From contig CM070577.1 in assembly GCA_036346355.1 (NCBI GenBank), forward strand, positions 50,230,309 to 50,294,308: a stretch of 64,000 nucleotides of DNA. The letters are read 5' to 3'. Under the pieces are notes generated by a model. It was not told the DNA's origin. It did not search any database and worked only from the letters and a program-made list of their open reading frames with translations. Source of the stretch: Rhipidocladum racemiflorum. Lineage: Eukaryota > Streptophyta > Magnoliopsida > Poales > Poaceae. Each line of letters opens with the position of its first letter. Position 1 is the stretch's first letter. Below, piece after piece: positions 36,584 through 47,310 of the stretch. Position numbers and translations under genes: made by a program.

Positions 36584-38409
36584 AATTGCTACAATATTTT
36601 TGACAAATTTCACTAACATTTCGAGAATTTTGATCGGATTTCAACTTTTTTGACCGAATTTGGGGCAATACCTCTTAAAAATATCATATTCCATAAATTT
36701 CTTTGAAAAACCAAATATTTTCTAAGAATAACAGAAACACTATTAGATTTTTATAAAAATATACAAGCTTGACAATGCTCTGGAAAACTTATGGCACCAT
36801 ATTTAGCAGTCTAGAATCATACGGAAAAATTTCCAAAATAATTGAACTACATTTGTTATCTTTGAAAAACAAAAAACAGAAGGAACATAAATGAGAGTAA
36901 TATTATTAGAATTTTATAAATTTGTTCAAGTGTGATCATGATCCGAACTTTTTAGGAGAGTTTAAGCATTGCCTCAGAACCATTCTCTAAAAATTTCAAA
37001 AATTCTAAACCTATTTTGGTTGCTCAATCAAATCATAATCCAAAATTTTATATGAAAGCTTTATCAGGATAACAACACTGTTTGAATTTGTAAAAATTCC
37101 TCAGACTTGATCATCATCTGAAAAAATTTATAGAAATGTTAGTGATGCGTCAAGACCATCTACAAAAAATTTCAAAATTTTCTAGATAACCTTACTGAAT
37201 GACAATTTAGAAAATCCATTAAAATCCAGCAAAACATGTAAGCAAATAGAATGAACTGAACCTCTCCTTTTTCATGTCTGCCAACATGCACCAAATGACA
37301 TGTTTCGAACACTTCAGGTGTTAGAAGGATCCAAATCCCGATCAAAATTTGGAAATCTCGATCGAGATTTTGAATTTCAGAACCCCCCTCGAGATCCCAA
37401 ATCTCGGTAGGGTAAAAAATTTTGAAAAAAAATTCAAATTGCTACAGTACAGTGCAAAATCTCGGTAATTTCGACCAAAATCTCAGGGTTTTTGGTGGAT
37501 TTTCATTTTTATGCACTTGATATGATTGGATTTAGGGTTAAGATCATCCACAAAAAATTTCAATAAATTTTGATGTGTTTTTGACCTTTTTTTGTCGGTT
37601 CAATTTGTGGGGTTAGTCTTGAGTAGCACTGTCCAAATTTTTTAAAATTTCTCAAGATTGATTATCATCTAAAAATTTTATAGGAATATTATGGATGCGT
37701 TAGAACCATTCACAAAAATTTTCAAAAATTTTCACTTAGGTGAAATTTGTTAGTCCTTCTTCAGTAGCACTATGTGAATTTTTGAAAATTCCTCAAAATT
37801 GATCATCATATGAAAATTTTATGAGAATATTATGGATGTGTTAGGACCATTTAAATTTTTTTTCAAAAGTTTCTAACGTGGTTTACACCATTTTCCATTC
37901 GGTTGAAATTTTTCGGTCAACCTTTTATCAGGACAGTGGCACTGTTATATTTTTAAAAAAAAAATTCACATGCTTGATCATCATCTAAAATTTTTATGGG
38001 AACATTAATGATATCTCAGGACCATCCAAAATTTTTTTCAATTTTTTTCATATCGTTTGAACTATTTTTTGTTTAGTTGAATTTTACCCAGATTTCGGAA
38101 ACTTCGAACGAAATTTCGTATTTTTTGGTGAAATTTCAGATTTCTCGAATAAAAAAATTCCAGATTTGAATTTTGGTTTTTAAATTTCATCCGATTTTTT
38201 TCCAAAATTTTTGAATCTCGACGAAATTTCAGATTTTGGTCTGTTTCGATATAGAGCTGAAAATGAAATTCGAAATCTTGGGTGGTAGTGTGCTCAGATG
38301 ACATGTCTGCCAATAGATTTTGGACCAAAATGGTTAAGCATCCAAAATCTAAAACAATGATGCTGAGAGTAGGATTTCAACCCTGAACCTTCCGCATGCA
38401 TGGGACTTA
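36584..38409. repeat. Degenerate tandem-like repeat region, A/T-rich
   Basis: A motif of the form gatcatcatctaaaaatttt, then ggaatattagtgatg, then aggaccatccacaaaaattt recurs at about 36935, 37105, 37540, 37660, 37795 and 37975 (and again at 38765), spaced mostly 120-200 bp. The spacers carry aaatctcgg and gaaatttcg words. No coding region; the ORF at 38062-38328 on the - strand is low-complexity. At 38341-38400 lies a tRNA-like B-box word in reverse orientation. Confidence 0.6.
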
Positions 38410-38640
38410 GGGTGCGTTTGGTTGTCTGTACCAAGTGGTACATGTATGAGATGGTTCAAGAAAAAAGTCATCCATACGTTTGGTTACTTGAATGGAACCA
38501 TCCTATCATGGATCAAGTGATACAAATTTGAGGAATATTTCCTCTAGATGCTGAACCATCCCATTCACCTAAAATAATGAAACCAAATGATACAGGACCA
38601 TCCCATCTCATTCAACCTCATCCCATGAACCAAACGCAAA
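38410..38640. mobile_element. MITE
   Basis: The left end gggtgcgtttggttg and the right end gaaccaaacgcaaa are inverted repeats of about 12 bp around a short A/T-rich non-coding body. The gtttggtt terminus is typical of Tourist/hAT-like MITEs of grasses. A duplication could not be fixed with certainty: tta occurs at 38407-38409 and again at 38650-38652, but the right end is asymmetric. Confidence 0.6.
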
Positions 38641-39356
38641 TGTGGCGCCTTAGACCAACTCACCTTCTCAATTTCAAGATATGATATCGTAGTTACAATA
38701 TTTTGTAGCTTCCAGAGACCAACTTAGCCGTTAGTAGTACTGTCGGAATTTTTAAAAATTCTTTAGATTTGATTATTATCTAAAAATTTTATGGAAACAT
38801 TAGTGATGTGTTAGGACTATCCACAAAAATTTATAACATAGTTTGAATTATTTTTCGTTCGGTTAAAATTTACCAAGATTTTAGCAGATTTCGACAAAAT
38901 TTTGCCAAATTTTGGCCGAAATCTTGGGAAGCTCAGTACAAAAAATTTTGGATTTGAATTTGCCATTTTGATTTTTTTGTCTAAAATCTTAAAATCTTAT
39001 CAAAATTTTGAATTTTAACCGTCTACAAAATATAACCCGAAAATAAAATTTAAAACCTTAGTCGGCTATATCTAATTTCTAAAGCGGGCCCGGGTCAAAT
39101 CCCAATTCCCAAGTTCCCGGTCACCAAATCTCTAAACAAAATTATCGATAAATAAACTAAATTGATTTTAAAAAAAACTAGACCTCCTCGTTTAAATTCT
39201 CGCCCACACGCCAGCCCATCCAATCCCACGGCCTACCGTCCAAACCCTACTCCTCAATCTAATCCCCCCTCCCCCGCCGCGAGATTCCCCTCGATTCGGC
39301 GCTAATCCGGCGGATCCCTCCCCCGATTCCCGGCTTCCGGCGCGAATCTCGCGGCC
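38641..39356 (+). other. Upstream region and 5' leader of the TLC gene
   Basis: The left part (to about 39060) is the same degenerate repeat as before the MITE, including the last copy near 38765. From about 39180 the sequence becomes C-rich (ctcccccgccgcgagattcc), as in the untranslated leader of a GC-rich grass gene. A/T-rich words such as gataaataaact near 39146 could act as a TATA element, but none is compelling. The promoter is therefore only about 300 bp away from repeat DNA. Confidence 0.4.
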
Positions 39357-40121
39357 ATGGAGGGGCTCCTGGCCTCTTGGGCCGCCGAGGAGCGGTGGCT
39401 GTACCCGGGGTTCCTGGCCATGTACGCCGCCATCTACTGCATCGGCCGCCTCGCCTTGTTCCGGCGGTGGGCGCCGCGGCGCCGGCTGGACGGCGCCAGC
39501 TGCCTTATCTCGCTCGCGCACGGCACCCCCGCCGCGCTCGTGGCGGCAGTGGCCATCGCCGCGCAGCCGGCGGCGGCGCGGGGCTTCGCCGTGCCGAACT
39601 CCCGCTTCCAGGACCACGTCCTCGACTACAGCGTCGCCTACTTCACAATGGATCTGCTCCACTACCTCGCCTTCCTCCCCGGGGACCACCTCTTCATCGC
39701 CCACCACCTCGCCACGCTTTTCGTCTTCCTCACCTGCCGCTACCTCGTCCGCCACGGCGCCTACGCGCTTCTTGTCCTGCTCGTCCTCGCCGAGGTCACC
39801 AGCCTCCTGCAAAATGTCTGGACGCTCGCCGGGATCTGGCGGGCAGAGGCGCCCACCGCGGCCCGGGTGTACAGCGCCCTGTCGCCGCCGTTCTACGTTC
39901 TGTACACAATCGTCAGGGGCGTCGCCGGGCCGCTCTTCTTCCTCAAGATGAGCCTGTTCTACCTGTCCGGGCAGGCCGTGGACGTCATCCCGTGGTGGGT
40001 GCGCATTTCTTGGATCGTCGTCGTCGGCACGGCGATCACTGTGAGCAACCTGTGGATTTGGAACCTCTGGAAGGAGCTGTTCAGGGAACGGAAGCAGAGG
40101 ATGGCAAAGAGAGGCACATAG
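39357..40121 (+). CDS. TLC-domain membrane protein (At5g14285-like)
   Basis: A single uninterrupted exon of 254 codons starts at the ATG in gcggccatggagg, a good plant start context, and ends with TAG. The product has about seven hydrophobic helices: the N-terminal LYPGFLAMYAAIYCIGRL, LVAAVAIAA, then the TLC core with DYSVAYFTMDLLHYLAF, the conserved His pair in FIAHHLATLFVF (about residue 118), ALLVLLVLAEVTSLLQN, a PPFYVLYTIVRG segment, and a final WWVRISWIVVVGTAI. It ends in a basic KELFRERKQRMAKR tail facing the cytosol, possibly for ER retention. TLC proteins (TRAM, LAG1, CLN8) reside in the ER or related membranes; some bind or make ceramides, but the LAG1 motif of ceramide synthases is not evident, so a lipid-sensing or trafficking role is only possible. 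GC content at third positions is extreme, as in many grass genes. It is the only clear host gene here. A 206-residue antisense frame is a composition shadow. Confidence 0.92.
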   Translation: MEGLLASWAAEERWLYPGFLAMYAAIYCIGRLALFRRWAPRRRLDGASCLISLAHGTPAALVAAVAIAAQPAAARGFAVPNSRFQDHVLDYSVAYFTMDLLHYLAFLPGDHLFIAHHLATLFVFLTCRYLVRHGAYALLVLLVLAEVTSLLQNVWTLAGIWRAEAPTAARVYSALSPPFYVLYTIVRGVAGPLFFLKMSLFYLSGQAVDVIPWWVRISWIVVVGTAITVSNLWIWNLWKELFRERKQRMAKRGT

Positions 40122-40873
40122 GTAGTTGAACCATGTAGCAGCCGAATCTTTCAGAATTGTTGCGACAGCAACGAGGATGATGATCTGATGATGAACAATT
40201 GATGAGGATGGATATTCAGGATGACATTGATGGAGAATGCTTATCTATATGATCTCTTTATTCTTTCATTCAGGTCAGAAGTCCAATTAGTAGGATAGTT
40301 TAATGCACTACTCTTCACAGTTGTATTACTTGGAGGATTCTTTTTGAGTGCTGGGTTTGACTAGATGTTCCTTTTAACTTGTATGCAATCACTTTCTTAG
40401 CTGGTGGATTTGTGTCATGGTACTTCAAACAATTTAGTTGCTTAGTGTGTTGTACGTGATTCTTCTGATTGTTTAAAGCAATGGTTTTAACCATACGTAT
40501 GAATCAGGAACCCAAACTAATGCGTTATTGAATATATTTAACCAAATTGGTCCAGAAAGAAGTTGGCCTACCTGATGGAGTGGAGCATATGGTACACTTC
40601 ATCAATGATGACATTAGCTGAGCAATGGCCCTAATCGTTTCATTCATTTTTCTGATTGTTGAAAAGTAAATGACAGTGTGACTGTATGAGCTCCATGCTT
40701 CTGTGCCTAATTTCTTCTAATGATTACCTGAAGGATAACACATCCATCTATGCTACTCAGTGTTCATGACTTCTTGTCTCCAAACAGATATAGGCCTATT
40801 TGGTCTAAATTGCAAAATGGTCTTGTATTTGAACTTGCTTCAGTACTTTGTCTATGTTTTTGTCTAGAATGGC
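40122..40873 (+). other. 3' flank of the TLC gene
   Basis: The first part (to perhaps 40400) is likely 3' UTR; no perfect aataaa was seen, though tctctttattctttc at 40254 and related T-rich words could guide polyadenylation. The remainder is unique-looking, A/T-moderate DNA without ORFs, up to the hAT-like terminus. Confidence 0.4.
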
Positions 40874-41601
40874 TAGGGGTGGGCATTTTTAAACCGAAAC
40901 CAAATTACCGAACCGAACCGAATTAACCGATTATTTCGGTTTTATCGGTTTTCGGTTTTCGGTTCGGTTTTTATTTTAGTATAATTCGGTTTTCGGTATT
41001 CGGTTCGGTTTTGGATCAGCAAAAACCGAATAAATTGCAAACCGACTTCTCACTTCTGCTGTTCTGCGTAGTCCCGTGACTCCCATCACAACCGAACTTC
41101 CCGAGACCCCTCATCAACTCTCCAGTTCCCCACAGCAAAAAAAAAAAAAAATCCCCACAGCACTAATCTCGCCCGATTCCCCGCATTGGCCATCAAGCAT
41201 CGACTCTTCGGCGAGACGGCATTCCCCCATCATCCCCCTTCGAGCCTTCGCTCAGATCTAATCTGGTGCTCCTCATCGTCTTCGGCTGCACTCACGAGCG
41301 GACGGCCGGGCGCTGCGCTTCCTCCATCCACCAATCCTTCGGGCTTGGGAGAGGCCTACGGCAAGGAAGGTGTCTGACTCATTACTGACGTAGATCTTGA
41401 TGTATGTCAAGACAGGGAATCATGGAACCAATGTTAAGTCTTGCTCAGCGCGGTGGATCAACTACAGCAATAGCACCTGAATACGATGCTAACAGCATTT
41501 TCATGGTAAGTACTACGATGCATTCGTTAATTATCTGCAGCTGTACCATAACACTATAATGAACACTTCTGCTGCATTTTGTTTGCTTTGTGTATAGTGG
41601 G
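40874..41601 (+). mobile_element. 5' end of a hAT-like transposon with a putative first exon
   Basis: The words taggggtgggcatttttaaa and the following repeats of cggttttcggttcggttt (40900-41020) are typical of hAT-superfamily termini in plants. At 41422-41505 an ATG-started frame MEPMLSLAQRGGSTTA ends at atg|gtaagt, a strong splice donor; a pyrimidine-rich acceptor tttgtgtatag ends at 41597. A gypsy LTR starts at 41602, so the rest is displaced and not found in the window. Transposase identity cannot be shown from this short exon. Confidence 0.45.
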
Positions 41602-44424
41602 TGTCAAGGCCCCAAATTCAAAAAAATTCTGGGAAATCCGGAGTATCCGGATTAAACATCCGGAATGTCCGGATATAACCCGGAGTATCCGAACTGGGTC
41701 TACCCGAACGCCCTAACCTGGAATGTCCGGATAAAATATCCAGAGTGTACGGTTTGGGTCGACTGAACACCCCAACCCGGAGTCTCCGGGTTAAACATCC
41801 GGAGAGTCCGGACATTGCCGGGGGGGGGGGGTTGAGTATAAAAGTCCCATTTCGTGACTATTTATTCATTCCTCCCCTACCTCTTGCTGCCCACTCCCGT
41901 GCTCTCCACCCTTGTGCGTCTCTACTCCACCCCAAGCTCATCACCGGTGAGCTCCCCACTCCGGCGTCCTCCCGTGCTCCTCCCCGGTGACTTCCTCACC
42001 CCGGTGTCCTCAAGCTCCTAGCCAAGCCGGTGTCCTCTTTCCCCTACGTGGTTTCCTCTCCTTCCCTTCATCCTTCTCTAAGGTAAGGTTTCTTCTTGGA
42101 GTGGTTCCTTGATTCTTGGGATTCTAGGAGCATTTGGGGGCTAGGTTTGTAGATCGGGTGTTTTGGGGGCCAACATTGGAAATGGTATGGTTTGTAGGTG
42201 GGTGGTCGGATTGGGAGTTGGATTAGGCAATGTGGGATGCTAGGATTAGAGATCGGGGGTAGATGGTGTCATTCCTAGGGTTAGATTTAGTTTTGGTTGA
42301 GTTTGTAGAAATGAGCCCGTTCGTCGTGGTTTGAGCTAGCTTGGAGCTTCTCCGGCTTGACCGTATGTAGGAAAGTTGTAGATCGGGTTCTCGTGGTGCC
42401 ATAGAACTCGGAAACCACCCCAATCCCTTGGGTTCTTGGGCAAAATACGCCATGTCCGGAGTGTCCGGCCAAATGGCCCGGAATGTTCGGCTTATCCGGA
42501 GTGTCCGGATGAAACGTCCGGACTGTCCGGATTGATTGGGCTGTTTCGGTGGGATAATTGCATTGTCTTCATTTCATTTACATCGCATGCATCTTAACAT
42601 GCACTATATTCGTGTAGAGAACGAGACCGCGGTGACTGACGTGGCCGTGGTCGAGGGGATTGCCGAAGAGCAAGTTGTGGTTGACACTCAAGCAGAAGCA
42701 CAAGGCAAGCACGTAAGCATATTGGACCATATATGTAATTTACTTTTGTGAATCAACTGCTTATTGGAGGATTAAGTCATGCATTAGGAGTTGAACTGTG
42801 GAAATGGTATTAGAACCAATTTGCTGCACTTACATCCGTTGAAATTCGTTGAACACCTCCTTTGGAGCTAGTCTATGGGTAAATATAGGTGTCCATGCTT
42901 AGTTTTGCTTAGATGTCGGGTATGGGCCAAGTGATGGATGGTTCCATCGCTGGAGATTAAATTACTTCACATTTATCGAGTTGCAATGGTTGTGGTTATG
43001 AGTAGAGAAGAAACATGAAATGAGACCGGGCGAGAGAGAGTTGGGTCACTTGACTGTGGAGACTCAAGTGTGGTAGTCTCACCTATGTCAGTTAAGGACC
43101 GATCCGTTGTTTGCCATGTTGATCGAGCACACCTTGTTAGTCGCATGCTGGAATGGGACGGTAAAGCTATTCTTTCATCGCATGCCATTCGATGGGGCAT
43201 GCCCTCATGCGGTTGGGTGTGGTTGAGGGCGAGGCCTAGGCCGACCCTCGAGGGCCAAGCCGGGCTTGGGCCGCTCGAGGGGGTGCTAGGTGCTCGGGTC
43301 GCATGAAGATGTCCACAACGGATTGGTATGGATGGGAGGAAGGTTGACATGAGGTTCTTCGTGGCACATGTCGTGCGATTGATGGTCCCCTGCAGGGTGA
43401 ATAAGCGATTCGAATTGCCGCGCTCTCGGATATGAGCACGCTCGTGTCATCCGACATTTCAACGTAGTAAGAACTTGAACTAAATGGTCGATGGTTATGG
43501 TGGTGGTACTTGTTTATGTTGATACTTGCCTACCTTAATTGCAAAGGTTCAGATTTCACTCTAGTAATAGGTGCTGTCCACAAGTGCTATAAACTTTGTA
43601 ACTTGAATAGTGGATTGTAATTAAACAACAAAGTTAAGCTTTTTCGCACTTTTACCTTCAGCTTAATTCCTTGCTACATCCAAATGCATACCCTTTCGAG
43701 TCGGTCATATATGGACCCCGGGTAAGTCTTGCGAGTACCTTCTGTACTCATGCTTTTGCTTTGTGGTTTTCAGGTGAGGATCCAGACAGATGTGAGTTCT
43801 GTCCGTACTGCCTCTCGGTGACCGGGTGGGGCACGGAGTAGAGGCTCCCTCTTATTTGTCGTCTGGCGGGGAGTGTTACGTGGCGTAACACTTCCGGAGA
43901 TGAAATACTTTTGGGTCTAGTTTAATAGATGTGGGTTCTTTTGCTGTATAGTTAGTTTAAACGATGTTTTAATTACCTTGGATACTTGGTTTCTTTTGTA
44001 GTTGACACTTGATGTATGTTGTTACCCGCTTCGTACTTGTGTTCTTGTTTCTGCCGCGTTGGCCTTCGTGCCCTGTTGTTGTTGGTTATGGTCGTGGGGT
44101 TTTATCTTTGTGCCGGGGTTTGTTTGGTTTGTTGAGTTGGTCTTGCTTCCGTGCGTGTTTGGTTGTGGGGTTCCGAGTTCGTTGCCCCCTTTATGCAAAT
44201 TGGTTTGATATGGCTTGTAAACCGGTATGCGGGGATCCTGGGCGAGTTCGGGTCGCGTACCGGGGGAATACAGGGATTGTTGTCGAGTTATTCGAAGGGT
44301 TAAAATGTTGTCTCAATTGGGCTTGGGTGCTAACACTGCGAGCGCCCTCGGCGATCCGTTGTTAGCCTCCAAATCCGATTAAGATGACTGAGCCTTCATA
44401 TAGCCTGGGAACGATCTGGGCGGC
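41602..44424 (+). repeat. 5' LTR of the + strand Tekay-like element (main part)
   Basis: It starts tgtcaaggccccaaattc and is the sense-strand counterpart of the LTRs at 44425-47203 and 52030-54817 (which end cttggggccttgaca). Landmarks: repeated ccgga/tccgg words (41635-41820 and 42450-42535), a run of ten g at 41819-41830, tacatcgcatgcatc near 42580, ttaaggaccgatcc near 43090, and ctttgtggttttcaggtgag near 43758. The last 8 bases (tcctcaca) lie at 54823-54830, beyond the nested copy. Confidence 0.85.
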
Positions 44425-47203
44425 TGTGAGAGAGCCGCCCAGATCATCCTCGAGTTGTTGGATGAACGGTTGTTCCCGTCGGATTTGGATCCGAGCAACA
44501 AATCACCAGAGGTGATCCTGATGCTATTACCCAAGCCCAATGGAGACCACCCTACGAACGTCCAACGACTCGACAACAACCCCGGTATTCCCCCGGTATG
44601 CGATCCGAAACTCGCCCAGGATCCCCACATACCGGTTTCCAAGTCATATCACAACAGTTCCCACAAAGGGGCATCAAACCCAAACTTACTACTAGAGACG
44701 CACGAATGCGGAAGCAACAAAACACACACGGCACACGGAAGCCCAAAGACGACCAAACAAAACAGAAGCGAAGAGCCGATGATTCCAAAACAGAAATAAA
44801 GGTGCAACAGCTTAACAAAAGTAAAGCCGACTATCCTATCGACAAAAGTAAAACACCGGAAGTGTCATGCCACGAACACTTCCGGCGCACACGCTGTGAC
44901 GGCCTCTACTCGGTGCCCTTGGTCCAGATAGGCGATGAGGGGCGAGAACTCACACCCCTCTGGATCCTCACCGCAAACCACAAAGCGAAGCCCGAGTACA
45001 AAAGGTACTGCAAGTCTTACCCGTGGTCCATATATGACCGACTCCAAAGGACATGCATTTGGATGTAGCAAGAACCAGCCTGAAGGAAAACCTGCAGCAT
45101 GCTTAACATTTGTTATATTAATTACCTAACTACTCAATTCACAATTAAGCAGTTGTAACGGCGCCTACTTCTAACAGGATATTGTAATTAACATAACGTA
45201 AGGCAAGTCATCTCATATAAAAATTTAGCTCAAGCCCAACGGCGAACCACAAGTTCAAGTTGTTTACTACGCAGAAGAAGTTCGGATCAAGCTTGCTCAT
45301 ATCCGAGAGCGCGGCAATTCGAATCGCTTATTTAACCTCGCAGGAAGCATTGATCGCACGACACTTACCACAAGGGCCTAGTGTCAACCCCTCCCAATCA
45401 TACCCAATCGTGAAGCGTCCTCCTGTGGCGAAAACCTAGCACCCCCTCGAGCAGCCCCAAGCCCGGCTTGGCGCTCGAGAGTCGGCCTAAGCCTCGCCCT
45501 CAACCACGTCCAACCACAGGAAGTTACGGTCCATCGATTCCGTATGAGAGAAAGAGTGGCTTACCGTACCATAATCGGGCATACGACCAACCGGGGTGTG
45601 CTCAATCTTATTCCACTTACGGATCGGTCCTTAACTGACACAGACGGGGCTACACATTTGAGTCTCCATACCCAAATGAACCAACTCCCCGCCCGGTCCA
45701 CAATTCATTTCTTTCCAAAACTTTTCTCAATTCCAAGTCCAACATAATGTAGTACGTGTGTAATAATAACAACCGCAAGTGACAGAACCCTCCGTCACTT
45801 GGCCCGAACCCGACATCTAAGCATTTCTAAGCGTAGATCAAATATATTACCCATAGCCTAGCTCCAAAGAATGTGTTCAACAATTACCAGCGGTGTATGT
45901 GCAAAGAAATGGGATCTAGACCTATCCCTCAATTAATTTCCTAATGCATCACTTAACCAATCATATAGCAGTTTATTCACAAAAATACATTTACATAAAG
46001 GTTGAATATGCTTAGGTGCTTGCCTTGTTCTTCTGCTGGTGGATCGATAGCGATTTGCCCCTCGGCAACTCCCTCAACCACGGCCACGTCAGTCGCCGCG
46101 GGATCGTTCTCTACACGAGTACAATGCATAATTAAAATGCATGCAATGCATATGAATGAAGTACAACTGAAGAACCCGAAGAAACAACGCATAGCCGGAC
46201 AACTCGACTCAACCGACAGACCCGGCCTAACCCGACGATCAGGGTATTTGATCCGGACTCTCCGGACAATCCGGACTCTCCGGCCCATTCGGTCCGGATA
46301 CTCCGGGCAGAGCGGACACTCCGGACGGGGTGTCCGGACACTCCGGACCTGGCGAGTTTTACCCAATAACTCGACGGATCGAGGTGCCGCCAAGTCCAAC
46401 GGCACCACGGGGACCCGATCTATGACTTTCCTACACGTGGCAAGGCCGAAGAAGCTTATAGCTAACCCAACTCCACGAGGAACGACACTAGCCCATGAAA
46501 CCACTAACCAACTCCAAACGACCCTTGGATCGGCGCTACTACTACCCGATCAACCACACTAGCACCCACATTCATCAATTCAAGCCCCACACTAACCCTA
46601 GGATCACTACACCCAAAACCCTAGAGCTCAAGATTCAACTCCGAAACTTCAAATCTAAACCTAAGCTCTAACTCCCACCATTGATGACCCTAGAACCCAA
46701 GAATCCCATGAGTCAACCCCCAAGAGAGAGACCTACCTCCAAGGAAGATAGAGGAGAAGCAAATGCCGGGTGGAGGAAGGAGGATGCCGGCTTGAGGAGG
46801 AGTTCCCGGGGATGGAGGAGTCGCCGGGGAGGAGCCACGGAGGGTCACCGGAGTGGAGAGCTCACCGGAGACAAGGTTGGGGTGAGGGAGACGCACGGGA
46901 TGGGTGGAGGACAAGTGGAGAAGAAAGAAGGGAGTGAACCCACGAAATGGGACTTTTATACAAGACCCACCCCATAAATCTGGACACTCAGGCCTCTAAC
47001 CGGAGACTCGGGTTGGGGTCTTGGTATAGCCAACCGGACACTCCGGACATCCAGTCCGGACACTCCGGGTTGGGGCGCTCGGTCAGCCCAATCCGGATAC
47101 TCCGGACATTTTGTCCGGACATTTCGGGTTGGATCCGGACACTCCGGATGTAGATCCGGATACTCCGGATGTCCCAGAACTTTTGGAACTTGGGGCCTTG
47201 ACA
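44425..47203 (-). repeat. 3' LTR of the - strand Tekay-like element
   Basis: On the + strand it runs from tgtgagagagccgcccagat to cttggggccttgaca. It matches 52030-54817 over its full length. Differences are mostly one- or two-base gaps in C/G runs (for example aaccggagactcggg here against aacccggagactccggg there). It contains two clusters of ccgga/tccgg palindromes (46245-46345, 47035-47170) and a G-rich tract (46735-46925). Confidence 0.93.
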
Positions 47204-47222
47204 AACCCTCCCCCCTTAAAGG
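47204..47222 (-). other. Polypurine tract of the - strand Tekay-like element
   Basis: On the - strand the bases next to the 3' LTR read tttaaggggggagggtt. The same arrangement (aaggggggag) adjoins the LTR ending at 23225, which supports their relationship. Confidence 0.85.
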
Positions 47223-47310
47223 AATCTCGCCCCGAGATTCAGAACGGACGCACACACGGGTTAGGACCCTAACGGACATGCTCTAAACCTTGGGAATTGT
47301 ACGCTCGCAC

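Noticed and set aside
39192..39812. 206-codon frame antisense to the TLC gene, and a 250-codon frame overlapping it on the + strand
   Set aside because: Both are Gly/Arg/Pro-rich shadows caused by high GC; the TLC frame has coherent hydrophobic helices and a conserved motif.
44002..44365. Cys/Val-rich membrane-like frames
   Set aside because: They fall inside the + strand Tekay LTR, and the reverse complements of these bases recur in the other two LTRs.
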